Translations under genes and position numbers: made by a program
From: Epiperipatus broadwayi
Lineage: Eukaryota > Onychophora > Udeonychophora > Euonychophora > Peripatidae
Direction: 5' to 3'
Length of the DNA: 64,000 nucleotides
NCBI GenBank assembly: GCA_028023455.1
Contig: JAQFVV010012435.1
Location: 3,038,001-3,102,000 of the forward strand
The notes under the pieces: model-generated
Databases searched by the model: none
Seen by the model: the letters and a program-made list of their open reading frames with translations, nothing else
Told to the model about the DNA's origin: nothing
Part shown: in pieces, positions 45,733 through 58,095 of the stretch
How positions within the stretch are numbered: the first letter of the stretch is position 1
Layout: each line of letters begins with the position of its first letter

Positions 45733-48598
45733 AATAGCATTTTATACATGGTTATCATATATCATTAGTGATAGATATAAAATAGATATTTTTTTCAGGA
45801 GGTCAAAAAATAAAAAAATATATGAACATTATTTGGAATATTTTTTGCATTGCTTTTAACATAGAACAACATGGTTAGTGCATCCATCTTATATATCTAC
45901 AACTGGTGATTTGAATATAGACCAGATATAATGTAAACAAATAGTTTTTCAACTCAGAAATAGGCTTAGTTGGTAGTCAGACCAGACCCAAATCAATTGA
46001 TCCTCCAACTATTAATCAATAACTTAGTACTTAGTGCTATTATTTATAGGTAAAGATATTAGGTCAATTTGGAGAAGTGAGAAGAATATTAATTTGTCAA
46101 CACCTTGCATCAGTGACAGTAATAACACAAATGGTAAACTCAAAAATTTAAAGATTTTTTTAAATATGCTAACTTTAGTGCTCGAACGTCTTATGACTTT
46201 CCCAGCAAAAACTATTTAATTATTTCATTTTATAATATGCTACCTATAAAACAAAACAAAAAATATGACTGTAATATGTTGCAGCCTTATTCACTTGAGA
46301 GTGTTATCCTGATCTCTATTGAATTTAGACTCAATTTACCATAAAGCATTAAAAAAAAACAAACAACTTAATTCTTAAATATTAATTATTAGTAATGGTT
46401 TATAAAATTTTAATATGAAAACAATATTCAATAAGTTTTAATAATTATATTTTTATATAATAAATACGATAAAAACAATTTAATTAATTTTATCGAGTTA
46501 AAATGAAATAAACCTCCTGGCGTCTTCAGGAAGAAAGGTGGGGACTCTTCATTCTATTTTTTTTTTCTCTTTACAAATAAGAAAAATATAAAACTTGTGT
46601 TTTTGACATTTTATATTTCTATAAATAATCTCTGAAAATATAATGAAACTTAATGATTCTCTACCCCCCTTCTCCTCCCTTTATTATTTATATATACACG
46701 TTAATTGCTTTTTTAAATATATTAAAAAATTTCAATTTAAATCTACTGTATATTTTATTGTTTTTTTTTATATATATTTAATTTATTAAAAAAAACAATT
46801 AAGGAGATTATTTAATATGAATTGAAATAAATAATATCATTTTTCAAAGTAATATTAGATAAAAAAAACATTTTCAGGGATTTTTTTACAATAATAATTT
46901 TAAAGAAAAAAAATTAAAATACTGTTAACAGATAAAGAAGATAATTTAATATACTATACTTTAAAAGCACAAGATGTTTTTAATAAATTACCCAAAGATT
47001 GATCAATGAAAGAAGTTCATTAGGAACATTAAACAATTTAAAATGTTTTTTATTGAATCTTTAAACATTTGTTTACTCACTAAGGAAAACTACAAGACAG
47101 AAATTAATCTGGAGAATGTGGATATAAAAGAACTCCTATCAATACAGATCTTTGAAGTAGGATGGAAAGAGTTTCTTTTGAAAATATTATAAAGTTAATA
47201 AATCATCATCATCATCATTGTTTATTAGCTGCCAAAATACAAATTTCACAATCTAATTTCAAATCAGTTTACACTTTGATCTATTCTTTAACTACAGATA
47301 AAACACAATTAATCCAAATCTCTGTTCCATGGATTTTTCATATTTGTATTTTTTTTTAGATTTCAAGAAATCACTCTCTCTCTCTTTCTCTCTCTCTCTC
47401 ATTGTAAATCAATATTCTGCTTAAAATGTGAATAAAAAATAATTTTATTCTTTATGCTTTTGCTTTATATAGCTATTTTATATATAATATACATTTATTC
47501 TACTAATAAATACTTAAAAATTTAAAATATAACAATATATTCTTATTTTTATATTAATCCTTAATGGCTACATGCTATCAATTTTTAAATGCCTTAATTA
47601 TATATATATATATATTTTAATTGAACAGGTATCCTTCTGAGCAGCTTTTTGAATGTGTAAAAAGTCAAATCTGTTTGTGTAATTTAAATTTTATGCTCCC
47701 TTTTCACATAGAGTGGTACCTCATACTGCTTGTAGTCTATATGACTGTCATTTTTTTTAACTTTTTCAAATGACAGCTTTCCCCCTACTTTTAAAAGTAG
47801 TATTATAAAAGTTATTGTAACTAATTCCAACAATAATAAAAAGCAATTTATTTCATTAAAATAATTGATTATAAGAAAATCAACTGAATTTAATTAAACA
47901 AAAATAATTTTATTTCTTCCTTTTTGCAATTTTATGGCTATATTATTTATTTTTTTAATACTAACATATTAATAATCATTATAAATAAAGCTTAAAATAA
48001 AAAAACCAAATTTGAAACAATATTTATAAAAAACAAATATTTTTCTTAGGAATAGCATGAGATACCAGTTTTAGCCTGAATGTTAGTGTACTGTACTGTA
48101 GCCATTTTAGGTTAAAAAAATTGGCAAAAATTAAAACAATAGACACAAACTATAATTTACTTTTATTGATTAATTCCCTTTGTTTTTAAATTTCTTATTT
48201 AAAATTCAAAGTAATCTTTAAAAATATTAATTATAGCAAGGATCATAAAATAAATAGATATCAAGATGAGAAAACTTGACAGACTCTTTTTTACAATAAG
48301 CTTATTAATTTATAGGTATTTGTTGAACTTATTAAAAATAAAGGTTTAAAAATTATTTTTGAAATTTTGTTTTAGTGAAAAAGTATTTCAATTAATAGCA
48401 TTCAATAAGTACTTACATATGCATTTCTTTTGCTATCCATAGTTATTTCAAATTTATTTTTTCTTATTTCTTTGCTTTAAAACATACACCCAATTCTTAT
48501 TTTCCATTGCTAATTTTAAAATATAAACTTATTTCTTTAATTTTCCTCAAAATTTATATACCTATATCTTCCAGTTTTTTTATTGATTGAATTAAATG

Positions 48599-48599
48599 T

Positions 48600-48631
<32 letters not shown>
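48599..48631. repeat. (CA)n(TA)n microsatellite
   Basis: Compound dinucleotide run with no neighbouring element recognised. Confidence 0.95.
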
Positions 48632-48632
<1 letters not shown>

Positions 48633-48969
48633 ATCTATACTAAGCTACATTTCAAAGAAGGAATTTAAAATGTTTATTTTATTAATATAATTTTTATGAA
48701 CCATTAAATGATGTATTCTTATTACAATATAATTTGCTGTACATTCTATCAGTATTGTTTGTTAGCATTTCTTTAATAATCAATTATTCAACATTCATAT
48801 ATTTAAAAGCATCACTCTGCTCAATAACTTATGAACAAATAGTGCTCATAACATTAATGTTTAACAACACAGTTTTTTTATGTTTTTATTATATTTATTT
48901 CCATTTCAAATCTTTTACAACTTTTACCTATCCTGCATTAAATTCTATTTAACTAACCTTCAGAGTTCA

Positions 48970-49610
48970 AAGGAGTGCCAGATTATCAGAAAATTATATA
49001 TATATATAAAGTAGCTGCTTTAAGGAATTATTGTCATAGGAATAATAAATTAAATAATTCTAGTAGGGTAGCTTTGTTTCAAAAATGTCAATTTTATAAA
49101 GATTACTTGAGGGTTGGTTACTCTGATAAATTTTTTAAAAGTATTTTATTTAATAGTAATATTTGTAAGGATGTAAAGGATAAAGAAAAATATGATTTTA
49201 TTTCTTTGTAATTTAAATTCTCTTCTTATAAAATTGTATGTAGAAATAGTAAATTGTTTGGAAATAAGAAAATTGCTTGGAAAAGGGGTGTTATATTGAA
49301 TAATTTATTAAATAATACAAAAGAAATTTTTGATAGAAAGACTATTCCTGGTGTAGTATATTTTATCCCTTGTTTATTTTGTAAGATAGGTATACATAGG
49401 TCAGACTAGTTTGAGTTTAAATGAAAGGATAAAGGTTCATAAAAGTAGAGTTAAAAATAGATATCTTATTTCTGCTTTGTATGTCCATGAAAAATATACA
49501 GGCCACACTATTAATTTTGATGAAGCTAAGGTTGTCTTCTTTGTGAGAAATGAAATCAAAAGAAGAGTTAAAGAATTTTTAATATTGAAAATTTATTATT
49601 CTTAAGCAAT
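48970..49610 (+). pseudogene. Penelope-like element: RT thumb/linker plus GIY-YIG endonuclease
   Basis: First frame: KVAALRNYCHRNNKLNNSSR followed by ...DYLRVGYSDKFFKSILF, the helical thumb/linker of PLE reverse transcriptases (pattern ...N-G-Y-x..x-I). After a stop and a frameshift comes WKRGVILNNLLN, then TIPGVVYFIPC-LFC, then in the next frame YIGQTSLSLNERIKVHKS, the GIY-YIG core with its catalytic Arg and the following His/Lys, and HEKYTGHTINFDEAKVVF ending EIKRRVKEFLILK. Known: GIY-YIG is the nuclease that PLEs use for target cutting. RT palm is absent; at least two frame breaks make the copy dead. It is a different subfamily from the PLE ends at 22 kb (its C-terminal sequence differs). 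Confidence 0.85.
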
Positions 49611-50126
49611 TAACTTATTTAAGAGTTCTTTTAATATTAAGGGCGGATGGGAAGTGAATGGATTTGTGGGTAATGGTTAATATTATATATATTGTATAGT
49701 TTTTGTAGTTCTTTACATTTGAGAAGTCTGCTTGTAGCAGTGAAACCTTTGGTTGTGTTTTAATATTATTTTTATGCTGGTCTAGTTGAATTTTGGATTT
49801 GGGTAATTTTATATATATATAACAGAATAGAAAATATATATATATATTGAACCGAGTTCGAATATGTGAATTCGAAACACCAGTCTCTTAGGCAGAGAAG
49901 AACATACTCGGAGAGTATGTATGCCCAAATGATAGCTATAAAGTATATAACTAGCATTACATTTCTAGGTCATAGCTTCTTCTCGACTGTTGAGTTCAAC
50001 ACCAAGTTCAAAGCACCTTTTTTTGTTTGTGTATAAACACGGGCACCAGCTATCTATTCAAGGATGAATAAATACCACACTTTGAGCAATGGCCACTAAC
50101 TCAACGCCTAAATCCACGACTAGCTC
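49611..50126. other. Unclassified block before the LTR
   Basis: 49,850-50,126 is less AT-rich and has TTCGAATATGTGAATTCGAA as an imperfect palindrome. It may belong to the flank or to another repeat. Nothing recognised. Confidence 0.35.
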
Positions 50127-51613
50127 AGCTGTTTGTAATCACTAATAAATTATACATTATTAGTGGTTAAAGACTTGATAAAGAATTGTAAAAGGAATTT
50201 ATAAAAAGAATTGTAAAAGAATTGATAAAAGGAATTGGTAAAAAGAATTGACCGACAAATAAAGTTTAATTTTAAAGATAATTTATTAACTAACATTTAT
50301 TTACTAAATTTAAACATTTTATAATTCTATTAAACACACGCATATTTTAAATTAACATTTCTAAATAGTTTAAATATTCTCGAATATTTTCATAACAGAA
50401 CACTGTGAATTTATCTACTTTGACTAATAATATTGATATAAGGATCATGCACATATTAACTCATGCACACACATAATAATGATAATAAAGGACTACATAG
50501 TATTTGAAATTTAATACACATCAATAGTTCATTTATGTATGATATAGAGTTCATATAATTAGACTCTTGAAAGATTCATACGAATTAATGCAATGCAATG
50601 GCTATTACAGTATAAACTAAATAAGCAAATGTTTTTACCTAGGCTTTTGAATGTAGATATAGAATTTTGTTCTCTTTGGTGGCTGCTTTCGGTGAGGATA
50701 TTTCCATTACGAATGCTTACCAGCTGGCTGGGACGTTTCCTTGCTGAGTTTCCTGATTTTCACGATTATTACTATCAGAGATAATTAGATACTGACGAAG
50801 ATTTTCTAAGATGTTAAGCTGACATTATTTCACGGGCAGATCTGCTGTTTTCTAGGACATCTGGGCTGGAGATAAACGTGCATTCCCAAGATCTTCTCAA
50901 CACTGCATTTTGTTTGTTAACTGTTCAATTAATTTCTGAACTGCACTACTCAATTACTTTTGTAAACTGAACTCACTCAATTAATTTGTGGAATTACTGT
51001 CCGATAAAAAAAAAGGTCTATTTATGCCTGCACCTTGTTGTCTTTCTGATATCTTCGGCAAAGATCTGTTGTCAAATTCCAGTGATAATCATTTGATAAA
51101 CGTGTTTTGGAAGATTGCTTAATTAGTAATAGCCATGCAATAAAACATGTTGTTTTATTTTATTAATAGCCATTGCCATGTTTTCAATGATAATCTTTTA
51201 TTTCGCATACATTTTATTTATTTACAAATCGCACATATATATGCACATATATTTTTAATACAATTTACTATTTAGTTTTAACATTATTTTTTCTTTAATT
51301 AAACTTGAATGAAAAGAGATTTGTATGTTTTAGCTTTTTAAATTATATTTTTACGAATACTAATAAAAACTCTTTACTTCCCCTTAGTTTAATTTCTCTA
51401 ACGAAACACCCCTCTCCTCTTCTGATTAATTAATTGTAGCTTTTTTATTTCAAAACTAACACTAGAAAACTATTTGATTCTTATCCTTTTCTAAAGCAAA
51501 CTACAATAAACTCTTCAACGTTTAATTTTATGTTTTTCTTTTATGAACAATTATTTTAATAATATAATTTTAGATAAAATTATATGTGCCTATATCAATA
51601 TAGGTACATTACA
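50127..51613 (-). repeat. Putative 3' LTR
   Basis: About 1.49 kb between TGTAATCAC (50,127, complement of an LTR end) and GTACATTACA (ends 51,613), adjoining the polypurine tract. A CATAAATAG-type box is present on minus near 51,020. Internal GAATTG/GATAAAG-type short repeats lie at 50,165-50,255. The inner boundary is firm; the outer one is an inference from the TG/CA rule. Confidence 0.45.
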
Positions 51614-51864
51614 CCGCCCTTCCTTTTGAGAGTAAAATGCATCATTTTTGACCATTTTATCTCTGGCAACATTAAATCTTAATTTATTATTCTTTCTAAG
51701 TTTGTTTTTTGGTATCTTTTCCTTTCCATGCAAATGGCAATCTCCAATTATGCTTTTCTTCTTTCTATGCTGGTAACATTGCTTACAATGTTCGTCCTGG
51801 ATAATGACCATGAGGACAGACTAAATTTGTGGCACAGGGATCTTTTATAGATGAAGCTTCGGCT

Positions 51865-52050
51865 GCCGATTCTCTTGATCGGACTTTGACTAAGAAAAGG
51901 TGGCTGCAAATGGCAGGAATTTTAACTGTCCATTTCCGACTTACGCCCTGGAAAATGATTGCCGATTCTCTTGATCGGACTTTGACTAAGCAGCTGCAAT
52001 GGCAGGAATTTTCAACTGTCCATTTCCGACTTACGCTTTGGAAAATGAGG
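51865..52050. repeat. 96-bp tandem duplication in the LTR element interior
   Basis: Two units starting GCCGATTCTCTTGATCGG (51,865 and 51,961), nearly identical. This part is much less AT-rich than its surroundings. It keeps an 84-codon plus-strand frame open, which I treat as chance. Confidence 0.9.
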
Positions 52051-52998
52051 TACGAGATATGGGGATTCTCCCCTGAAAAGTGACTTACGACTTACTCTGG
52101 TTGTTGCCAGTGCACTTTTTTTTAAAGAGGAATGATCCCAGCCAATCTGTTGCGGGTACTAGAATTTATCCAGTCGAGAGCTTTAAACTTAATCCTTATC
52201 TAACTTATTTCAATACTACCCTCATCCCTTTAGATTCGAACCCTTATACGCTCCTAATACAACTTAGATTGACTTTCATTTATATTATTCTAACCTTTCA
52301 ATATTATTTTTAACTACACATGAACATTACTTTAACATATTTATTTGTATTAATCTAATCTTACACCATTATTTCAAACCATTACGAACATTATTTCAAC
52401 ATTATTTATTTACACTATTATTTTTAAACAATTACTTTAACTTCTTTATTTACGTGCGTATATTCTAAAAAAAAAACTTTTATCTTATTTAATCTTACAA
52501 TACTCTTCTAAACTCTTACGAATATTATTTATATTACAATATTATTTTTTAAACATTTGTTTACCTTATATATTAACGTACGTGTACTCAAAGAGAAAAA
52601 AAATTGTTTTACTTTATTACAATTCATTATTATACAAATATCTATTTGACTAACTTAATTTTATTCTGGAAATTCCGTTATCTTTTCATTTATTTAAATC
52701 TACAACTTTACTTTTATATCATTAATTTGACCCATTTATTTAACTTGATTTTATTGATTTTTATTTATTTGAACTGTTTATTTACGAACATTTCCTTAAT
52801 TAATATGTGCGTGGAGAAAAAAAATCTTTTATTTTGCAAAGCCTTCGTTATTATTATTTGACAAAACAATCCATCATTTTAAATAGCGAAATTCTAATTC
52901 AGGCTTTTTACCTACGTCAAAATAATTATATTAGACTCATAGTTCATTTCCGGTCCTTTTTGTTTATTTCCTTTACTATTCCACCCGTTTACTAACTT

Positions 52999-53647
52999 TT
53001 AGACTATGTCAGGTGGTTCCTTCTTTCTTTCTACAAATTCTATAATATAAACTAACTTTCCTCTCTTATCGGTTCTGCTTTTATATTTTATTGCTTTATC
53101 TCTTTTTGTTCTGTTTTCGACTTCGTGACTCAGAAAACCTTTATACCTAGACAAACATCGAATTACTTCAATCTGGGAATTTTTTTTTTTACGCTTTCTC
53201 TTTGTTTTAAATCCACGTCTACAGCGAATGTGAACATTTACTTTAAACCTTTTATTTTTAATTCTTTGTAAAAACTCTTTTATGCTATTTTCTACCTTTT
53301 GATCTACATAAGTTTCTACTTTATCTGTCACAACACTATCTGATTCTAATTCAATTCCTACCTCTTTCATGACCTCTAACTTTTTTACTTTCTTTAATTA
53401 AATCTAACTCTATAACTTCTTGGTTCTTCTCTACCTTTACCGTTATCTCACATCTTATTTCTCTTACTTCTGCTCTGAGTTCTTTAATTTCTGTTTTAAC
53501 CTGACTAATTTCTGCCTTTAATTCTGCTTTGAGTTCTTCTTTGAGCTCTTGTTGGCTTTGCTCAAATTTCTGACACAATTCTTGTTGACTTTGTTTAATT
53601 TCTTGACACATTTCTTCCATCATATTTATCATCATTTTCATCATCAT
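52999..53647 (-). pseudogene. Coiled-coil gag-like ORF
   Basis: The first frame (53,647-53,351) starts with a Met-rich stretch, then MEEMCQEIKQSQQELCQK, repeated SQQEL and ELKAELKAEI heptads and EIKELRAEVREIRCEI: a strong coiled coil of about 80 residues. The second frame (53,370-52,999), shifted by one base, continues VDQKVENSIKEFLQRIK and a Lys/Arg-rich segment with KTKRKRKKKNSQIEV. Coiled-coil N-termini followed by basic regions occur in gag proteins of some invertebrate Gypsy elements. No zinc knuckle is present. The frame change could be decay or a shift site; decay is likelier. Confidence 0.5.
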
Positions 53648-53739
53648 TCATGTCTCAGATACTTCTTCTTTCTCCTTTTCTGCTAACTGGGGATTTTTTT
53701 TTGCCTGTTTTAATAACAGTTATAAGTAAGCATAAGAAA

Positions 53740-54460
53740 TGGTGATTATGTGATGTTTATTGGCTTAATTTGCTTATACTGGAATGTTTTTATATATGTA
53801 ATTAGAGGAATTTTAACTCTAAGATTTTTCAGTCTATTCAATTTCCACTCCATCTCAAGCAACTGTTACACATACCCATACACATGCAAAAAGATACATG
53901 ATCACCAATATATGTTTTTTCATGCAGAAATCGAACTCATCAGTTTGACCAGATCATAATTTCCCACATACATATACAATCAGTGCTTGGTTAATATTAA
54001 GATAACAATTTTTTTAACTTTAATGAACAGGCTTCATTCTTCTTACCCTTCCAACAATTCAACCATCCATTTCATCGAAATATCAATGATGGAATGTTCA
54101 AAGCCCTTGGTGGATTTGGTGTTGGAGTTATAATCATGTGAACATTAAGTCAATCTAACCCTTTATATTATTGAACTAATACACACCCATTTAGATTAAT
54201 AGAAGAGGGATGGGTTGGACTTATACTATGATGTAACTTATTTCCAAGACAATGTGTAATTAACCTATTTATTCAGTATAATGAATATTTGCTGTAGTAA
54301 ATAGAGGAATTTGAATATATGATTTTTGATCTATATTCATAATTTAGTCTACCTCAAGCAACCATGTGATTACACACATGAAAAAAAAATTCCCAATTTA
54401 CATATTTTGTGCAGATCCAGCACTCATCAGTTGGGCCAGATTGTAATCTTTCTCATACAT
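53740..54460 (-). mobile_element. Two tandem family C repeats
   Basis: Minus-strand 3' ends (AGAGGAATTTTAACT and AGAGGAATTTGAATA on plus) lie at 53,803 and 54,303, so two copies follow each other head to tail about 500 bp apart. The first is full length with CTGATGA at 53,937-53,943 and GAAA but a worn stem II. The second has CTGATGA at 54,424-54,430 and GCACAAAA (GAAA lost), and its upstream half is missing. Confidence 0.75.
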
Positions 54461-55976
54461 ATTGAAATGGTAAGATTCATATTCGAATCTTAAGTTTCAC
54501 CTTTTCCATCGTCTCTCACCCACCACTCTATCCTACCCAAATTTAAACTTTTTGGTATCGAATTGTGTGTGTAGCAATATTAAAAATGAATAAATATATG
54601 TAAAATCCACCCTAAACACACACACATTTTGATAAATTTAAAGCAATGGATAAAAATAATGTAATTTGTATTTTTTTAGTATATAAAAATATATAAATTT
54701 AACCATTTATTTTAAATTATAAAGTTCGTTATTTATTGCTTTGTTTAAATTTCATTTAGTAATAATTTTAGAAATAGATTGTAATATTTAATTAAAAGTA
54801 AAAATAATCGTATGTTCCCTTTTGTATTTGAAATTTTAAAAGTAATGGTCAGTGAGAGATAATAGATTAATTAAAAAGAAAAATTTCCTAAAATCTAATT
54901 TCCAAAAATGTAAATGTAAAATTAAATGTGAACAATAGTAAAGCAGCTTTCTATATAAATTAAACGTATAAGAATGTATTGATTATTCTCAGGGCAAATG
55001 ATTGAATCCAAAAATAAATATAACAAAAGTTAAAAAAATAAGATCAGGAAGGGAGGCCATTTTGAACTTTCTAAGGACTTTCAGTTGAACTTTAGCTGTG
55101 CTCTCGATCAGTTGAGAGTCTCCAAAGTTATATATTGTTTTACGTGCCACAGTATGCATGAGTAGAAAGCACAAAAGACTATTCTCCCCAGAGATGGTCA
55201 ATTGTCTGCCAATAACCTATGCCCGTGCCCTCCATAAAATCAACCAAAAAAGATCTGCTGCTCCAAACAATTAGAAAACTGCTGCCACTATTCAAATAAC
55301 TAAATCACCTAAATACTGGAAAGAACTGCTAATGCTAGAATCATGAACAATTTGCTACTGACCACTGAATCAGAAAACTTCTCATAAAACAGGTACCTGT
55401 AATACCCAAGCTCTAGAGTACTCTACTAATATCATGCTATAGCTCATTCTTTTTATAACTTATAAACTGTAAAATTCTCATTTGTAAAACTATAATTTGT
55501 AAAATTGAATTTAATTAATTTCTTCTGTAAATTTCTTTAATAATCTAGCTTGCCTAATTCTATCTTTCTTGGGTATGTATTTCTAAAATTTACATTTTAT
55601 TATCTAATTATAGCATGCTCATAATTTTCTTAGTATAAATCTATGATTGCTTGAAACAGTGGATGCTTGTCAAATCTTTATTAATATTTACTTCCATAAA
55701 TAACTTAATATTTTTATATAAATCGATATGCATTCAATGCTTCATTTATTATAATGCCGGGGTCTACTGCTTAGCAAATGGCTGACATATTAGTTATAAT
55801 ACTCATCCAGTTTACATATTGTTTTATATTTTATTAAATTTTAATTAATAATTCCATAAATCGCATTTCTTTGAGAGTCACAAACGTTCTTTATTAAATG
55901 TTGATAATGTAGGGCCGAGTTATAAAATATATTTAAATCTTAACAGAATCATCTGTACATTATACATGTGTTACAT
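54461..55976. other. Spacer
   Basis: 54,461-54,960 is AT-rich. 55,030-55,460 is less AT-rich, with stops in every frame; no element recognised. Confidence 0.45.
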
Positions 55977-55977
55977 T

Positions 55978-56208
55978 TTAGAGATGCGGTGACCCATTAC
56001 AAGCCTTGAATACTTCGGATTCTTTAGGATTGAAATTAATCCCAGTCACCCTACACAAGTGGACATAATAAATGCTCCCATAGGGCTTGACAAAAGTCAT
56101 GCAGCCAGCAGGCAATTGTGGCACGAACGACTTGCCCCTGGTTATGCTTATGTGATACCTTACCTCTTTGGGTCTATGGCAAACACCAGCTCGTTGTTCT
56201 AAACTCAT
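55978..56208 (-). CDS. Unusual 76-codon frame, unrecognised
   Basis: Less AT-rich than its flanks, with balanced amino-acid use: GVCHRPKEVRYHISITRG, KSFVPQLPAGCMTFVKPYG and FNPKESEVFKACNGSPHL. Four cysteines. A donor-like AAAGAG|GTAAGG lies inside it near 56,163, so if it is host coding the first codons may be an exon end rather than part of one frame. No family recognised; it could equally be a fragment of an old transposon. I see no second copy in this window. Confidence 0.25.
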   Translation of the reverse strand: MSLEQRAGVCHRPKEVRYHISITRGKSFVPQLPAGCMTFVKPYGSIYYVHLCRVTGINFNPKESEVFKACNGSPHL

Positions 56209-56950
56209 TCATGGCTTTGCAGTTTCAATATACTGCCACTTCCTATCACCTTTCTAGATGTACCACATGTTTCTTTTATTAACTTTATTATTCTATGTAT
56301 AACTCCATCCTGCATTAGTGACATAATTCACTCTCAAATAAATGTTTGCCCCTAGTTATTGGTAAATATCTTTAATTAAATAAATATATGTCCGCCGCTA
56401 CTATTATAAATCTTACTTTAGACTCTTGTATTGTAAAAGTATAAATCCCTAAAGGCATGCCCTATAAATACTTGCTCGAGAATTTTAGGTAGCTAGATTA
56501 TGTCAGCTATATAAATAAATGTATCTCTTTAATGTCTAACAGTATCGGAAAATCCCGCTACTGATATCTTAAATCTTACCAAATATTATTAGTCAACTGA
56601 TTTATTATTAAAATGTTTTAAATAAATAATTTCAAACTATATGTCTGCCATCACATCTTTATTTATTCGATACCCATTCAATATGTTTCCTCGATTCTTT
56701 AAATATAAATGTTTGATATTAGTGTTATTATTGGATAACTCAAAATAAAATCCTGAATCTCTTGCATATCCCTGATGACCGTGCCTAAAGAAATATTTAC
56801 TAATGTTGCATCAGATGCATTATTTCGTAGAATGTATTGTGGAACCAATAAACTATGTTCAAACTCAGTACTATGGGTGGCTTCACTACATAGATGGTGC
56901 TGCTGTTCTATGTGGTGGTCGAATTCGCACTATGTTTACGAATCACACGT
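56209..56950. other. Spacer
   Basis: Mostly AT-rich; about 56,770-56,950 is less AT-rich, with two overlapping 69-codon plus frames of no recognisable type. Confidence 0.4.
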
Positions 56951-56954
56951 TTCT

Positions 56955-58095
56955 GACTGTTACAATATATACACACATATATAGAATCAGTGCTTGGTTT
57001 TTATTAAGATAGGAATTTCTCAAACTTTAATAGATGGGCTTCAATCTTCTTATCCTTTCAACATTCAACTGTTCATTCCAACCGACATGATAATGGAACA
57101 CTCAAAGCCATTATTGGATTTGATACTGTAGTTATATCCATGTAGACATTACATCAATCTAGATGATTATATCTTAGTATAAGTTCAGCCTATCCTTCTT
57201 CTATTAATATATATGGATATGGGGAGTTAGATTGACATAACATCTATATGGGTATGACTATAATGTCAAATCCAGTAAGAGCTTTGAACATTTCATCATC
57301 TGTGTTTTAATGGAATGGCTGTTGAATAGTTGGAAAGGTAAGAATATTGATACCTGTCCATCAAAGTTTGAGGACTTGCTATCTTAATAAAAACTGAGCA
57401 TTGATTGTATATATGTGTGGAAGATTATGATTTGGACCAACTGAAGAGTATGCTTCTGCATGAAATATGTATGCTGGAGATAATATATCTTTTTCATATG
57501 TTTGTGGTCATGGGTATCAGTTGTTTGAAATGAAGTATAGGATCCATATATGAAAAATCTGAGTTTCAAATCCCTCTAATTATATAAAAAACTTTCAATA
57601 TAAGCAAATTACATACTTCTTTAGAATTACATATTGTTTAGGAAATAGATTATATCTTAACATAAGTTCAGCTCATCCCTCTCCTATTCATATACATGGA
57701 TACATACTGGTTCAATAATATGAAGGGTTAGACTGATGTAATGTCTACATGAGTATGACTATAATATCAAATCCAATTAGGGCTTTGAGCATTCCATCAC
57801 CTGGTTCCCAATGGAAAGGATAGTATAATAGTTGGAAGGTTGAGAAGATTGAAGCCCATTTATTAAAGTTTGAGGAATTACAATGTTAATATAAACTGAA
57901 CACTTTATTGTATATATGTATGGAATTATGATCTGATTCAACTGGTGAGGGATGATTCTGTGCAAAGTATGTATATTGGGGATCATATATTTTTTTTCAC
58001 AGGTATGTGGTCATGTATATCTTTTGCTTGAGATGGATTGCAGGATGAATATACTAAAAAATCCTAAGTTCAAATCTCATTAATTAAATAAACTA
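56955..58095. mobile_element. Family C cluster: inverted upstream half plus two tandem plus copies
   Basis: 56,955-57,190 is the upstream half on minus. It is mirrored by the plus copy from about 57,200 (shared 'gagcattgattgtatat'/'tatagaatcagtgcttgg' landmarks and the 'gttagattgacataac' block). The plus copy continues through its core (ACCAA 57,436; CTGAAGA 57,441-57,447; GAAA 57,462-57,465) to 'ttcaaatccctctaattat' at 57,590. A second plus copy follows at about 57,640-58,090, core worn to CTGGTGA. Unit length is about 450 bp. Confidence 0.75.

Larger units (their letters stand above)
45531..48965. other. Long AT-rich spacer with small repeats
   Basis: No gene recognised. It contains a worn family B fragment at about 47,075-47,130 (CACTAAGGAAAACTACAAG then ACAGAAATTAATCTGG), (CT)n at 47,372-47,401 and (CA)n(TA)n at 48,599-48,631. 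Confidence 0.5.
50127..53695 (-). mobile_element. 5'-truncated LTR retrotransposon (Gypsy-like)
   Basis: On minus the order is gag-like ORFs (53,647-52,999), a long non-coding interior, a polypurine tract AAAAGGAAGGGCGG (51,627-51,614) and directly after it TGTAATG..., the usual start of an LTR. The 3' LTR probably ends GTGATTACA at about 50,127, giving TGTAAT...ATTACA ends. No second LTR is visible above 53,695, where a family C repeat begins, and no protease, reverse transcriptase or integrase motifs are readable, so the element has lost its pol genes and 5' LTR. Confidence 0.5.

Noticed and set aside
51829-52083. 84-codon plus-strand frame containing repeated ADSLDRTLTK
   Set aside because: It is created by a 96-bp (frame-keeping) duplication inside the LTR element and has no recognisable domain; the element's coding strand is minus.
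53740-54460. Hammerhead activity of the two minus copies
   Set aside because: One has lost stem II pairing and the other GAAA; they are counted as family members only.
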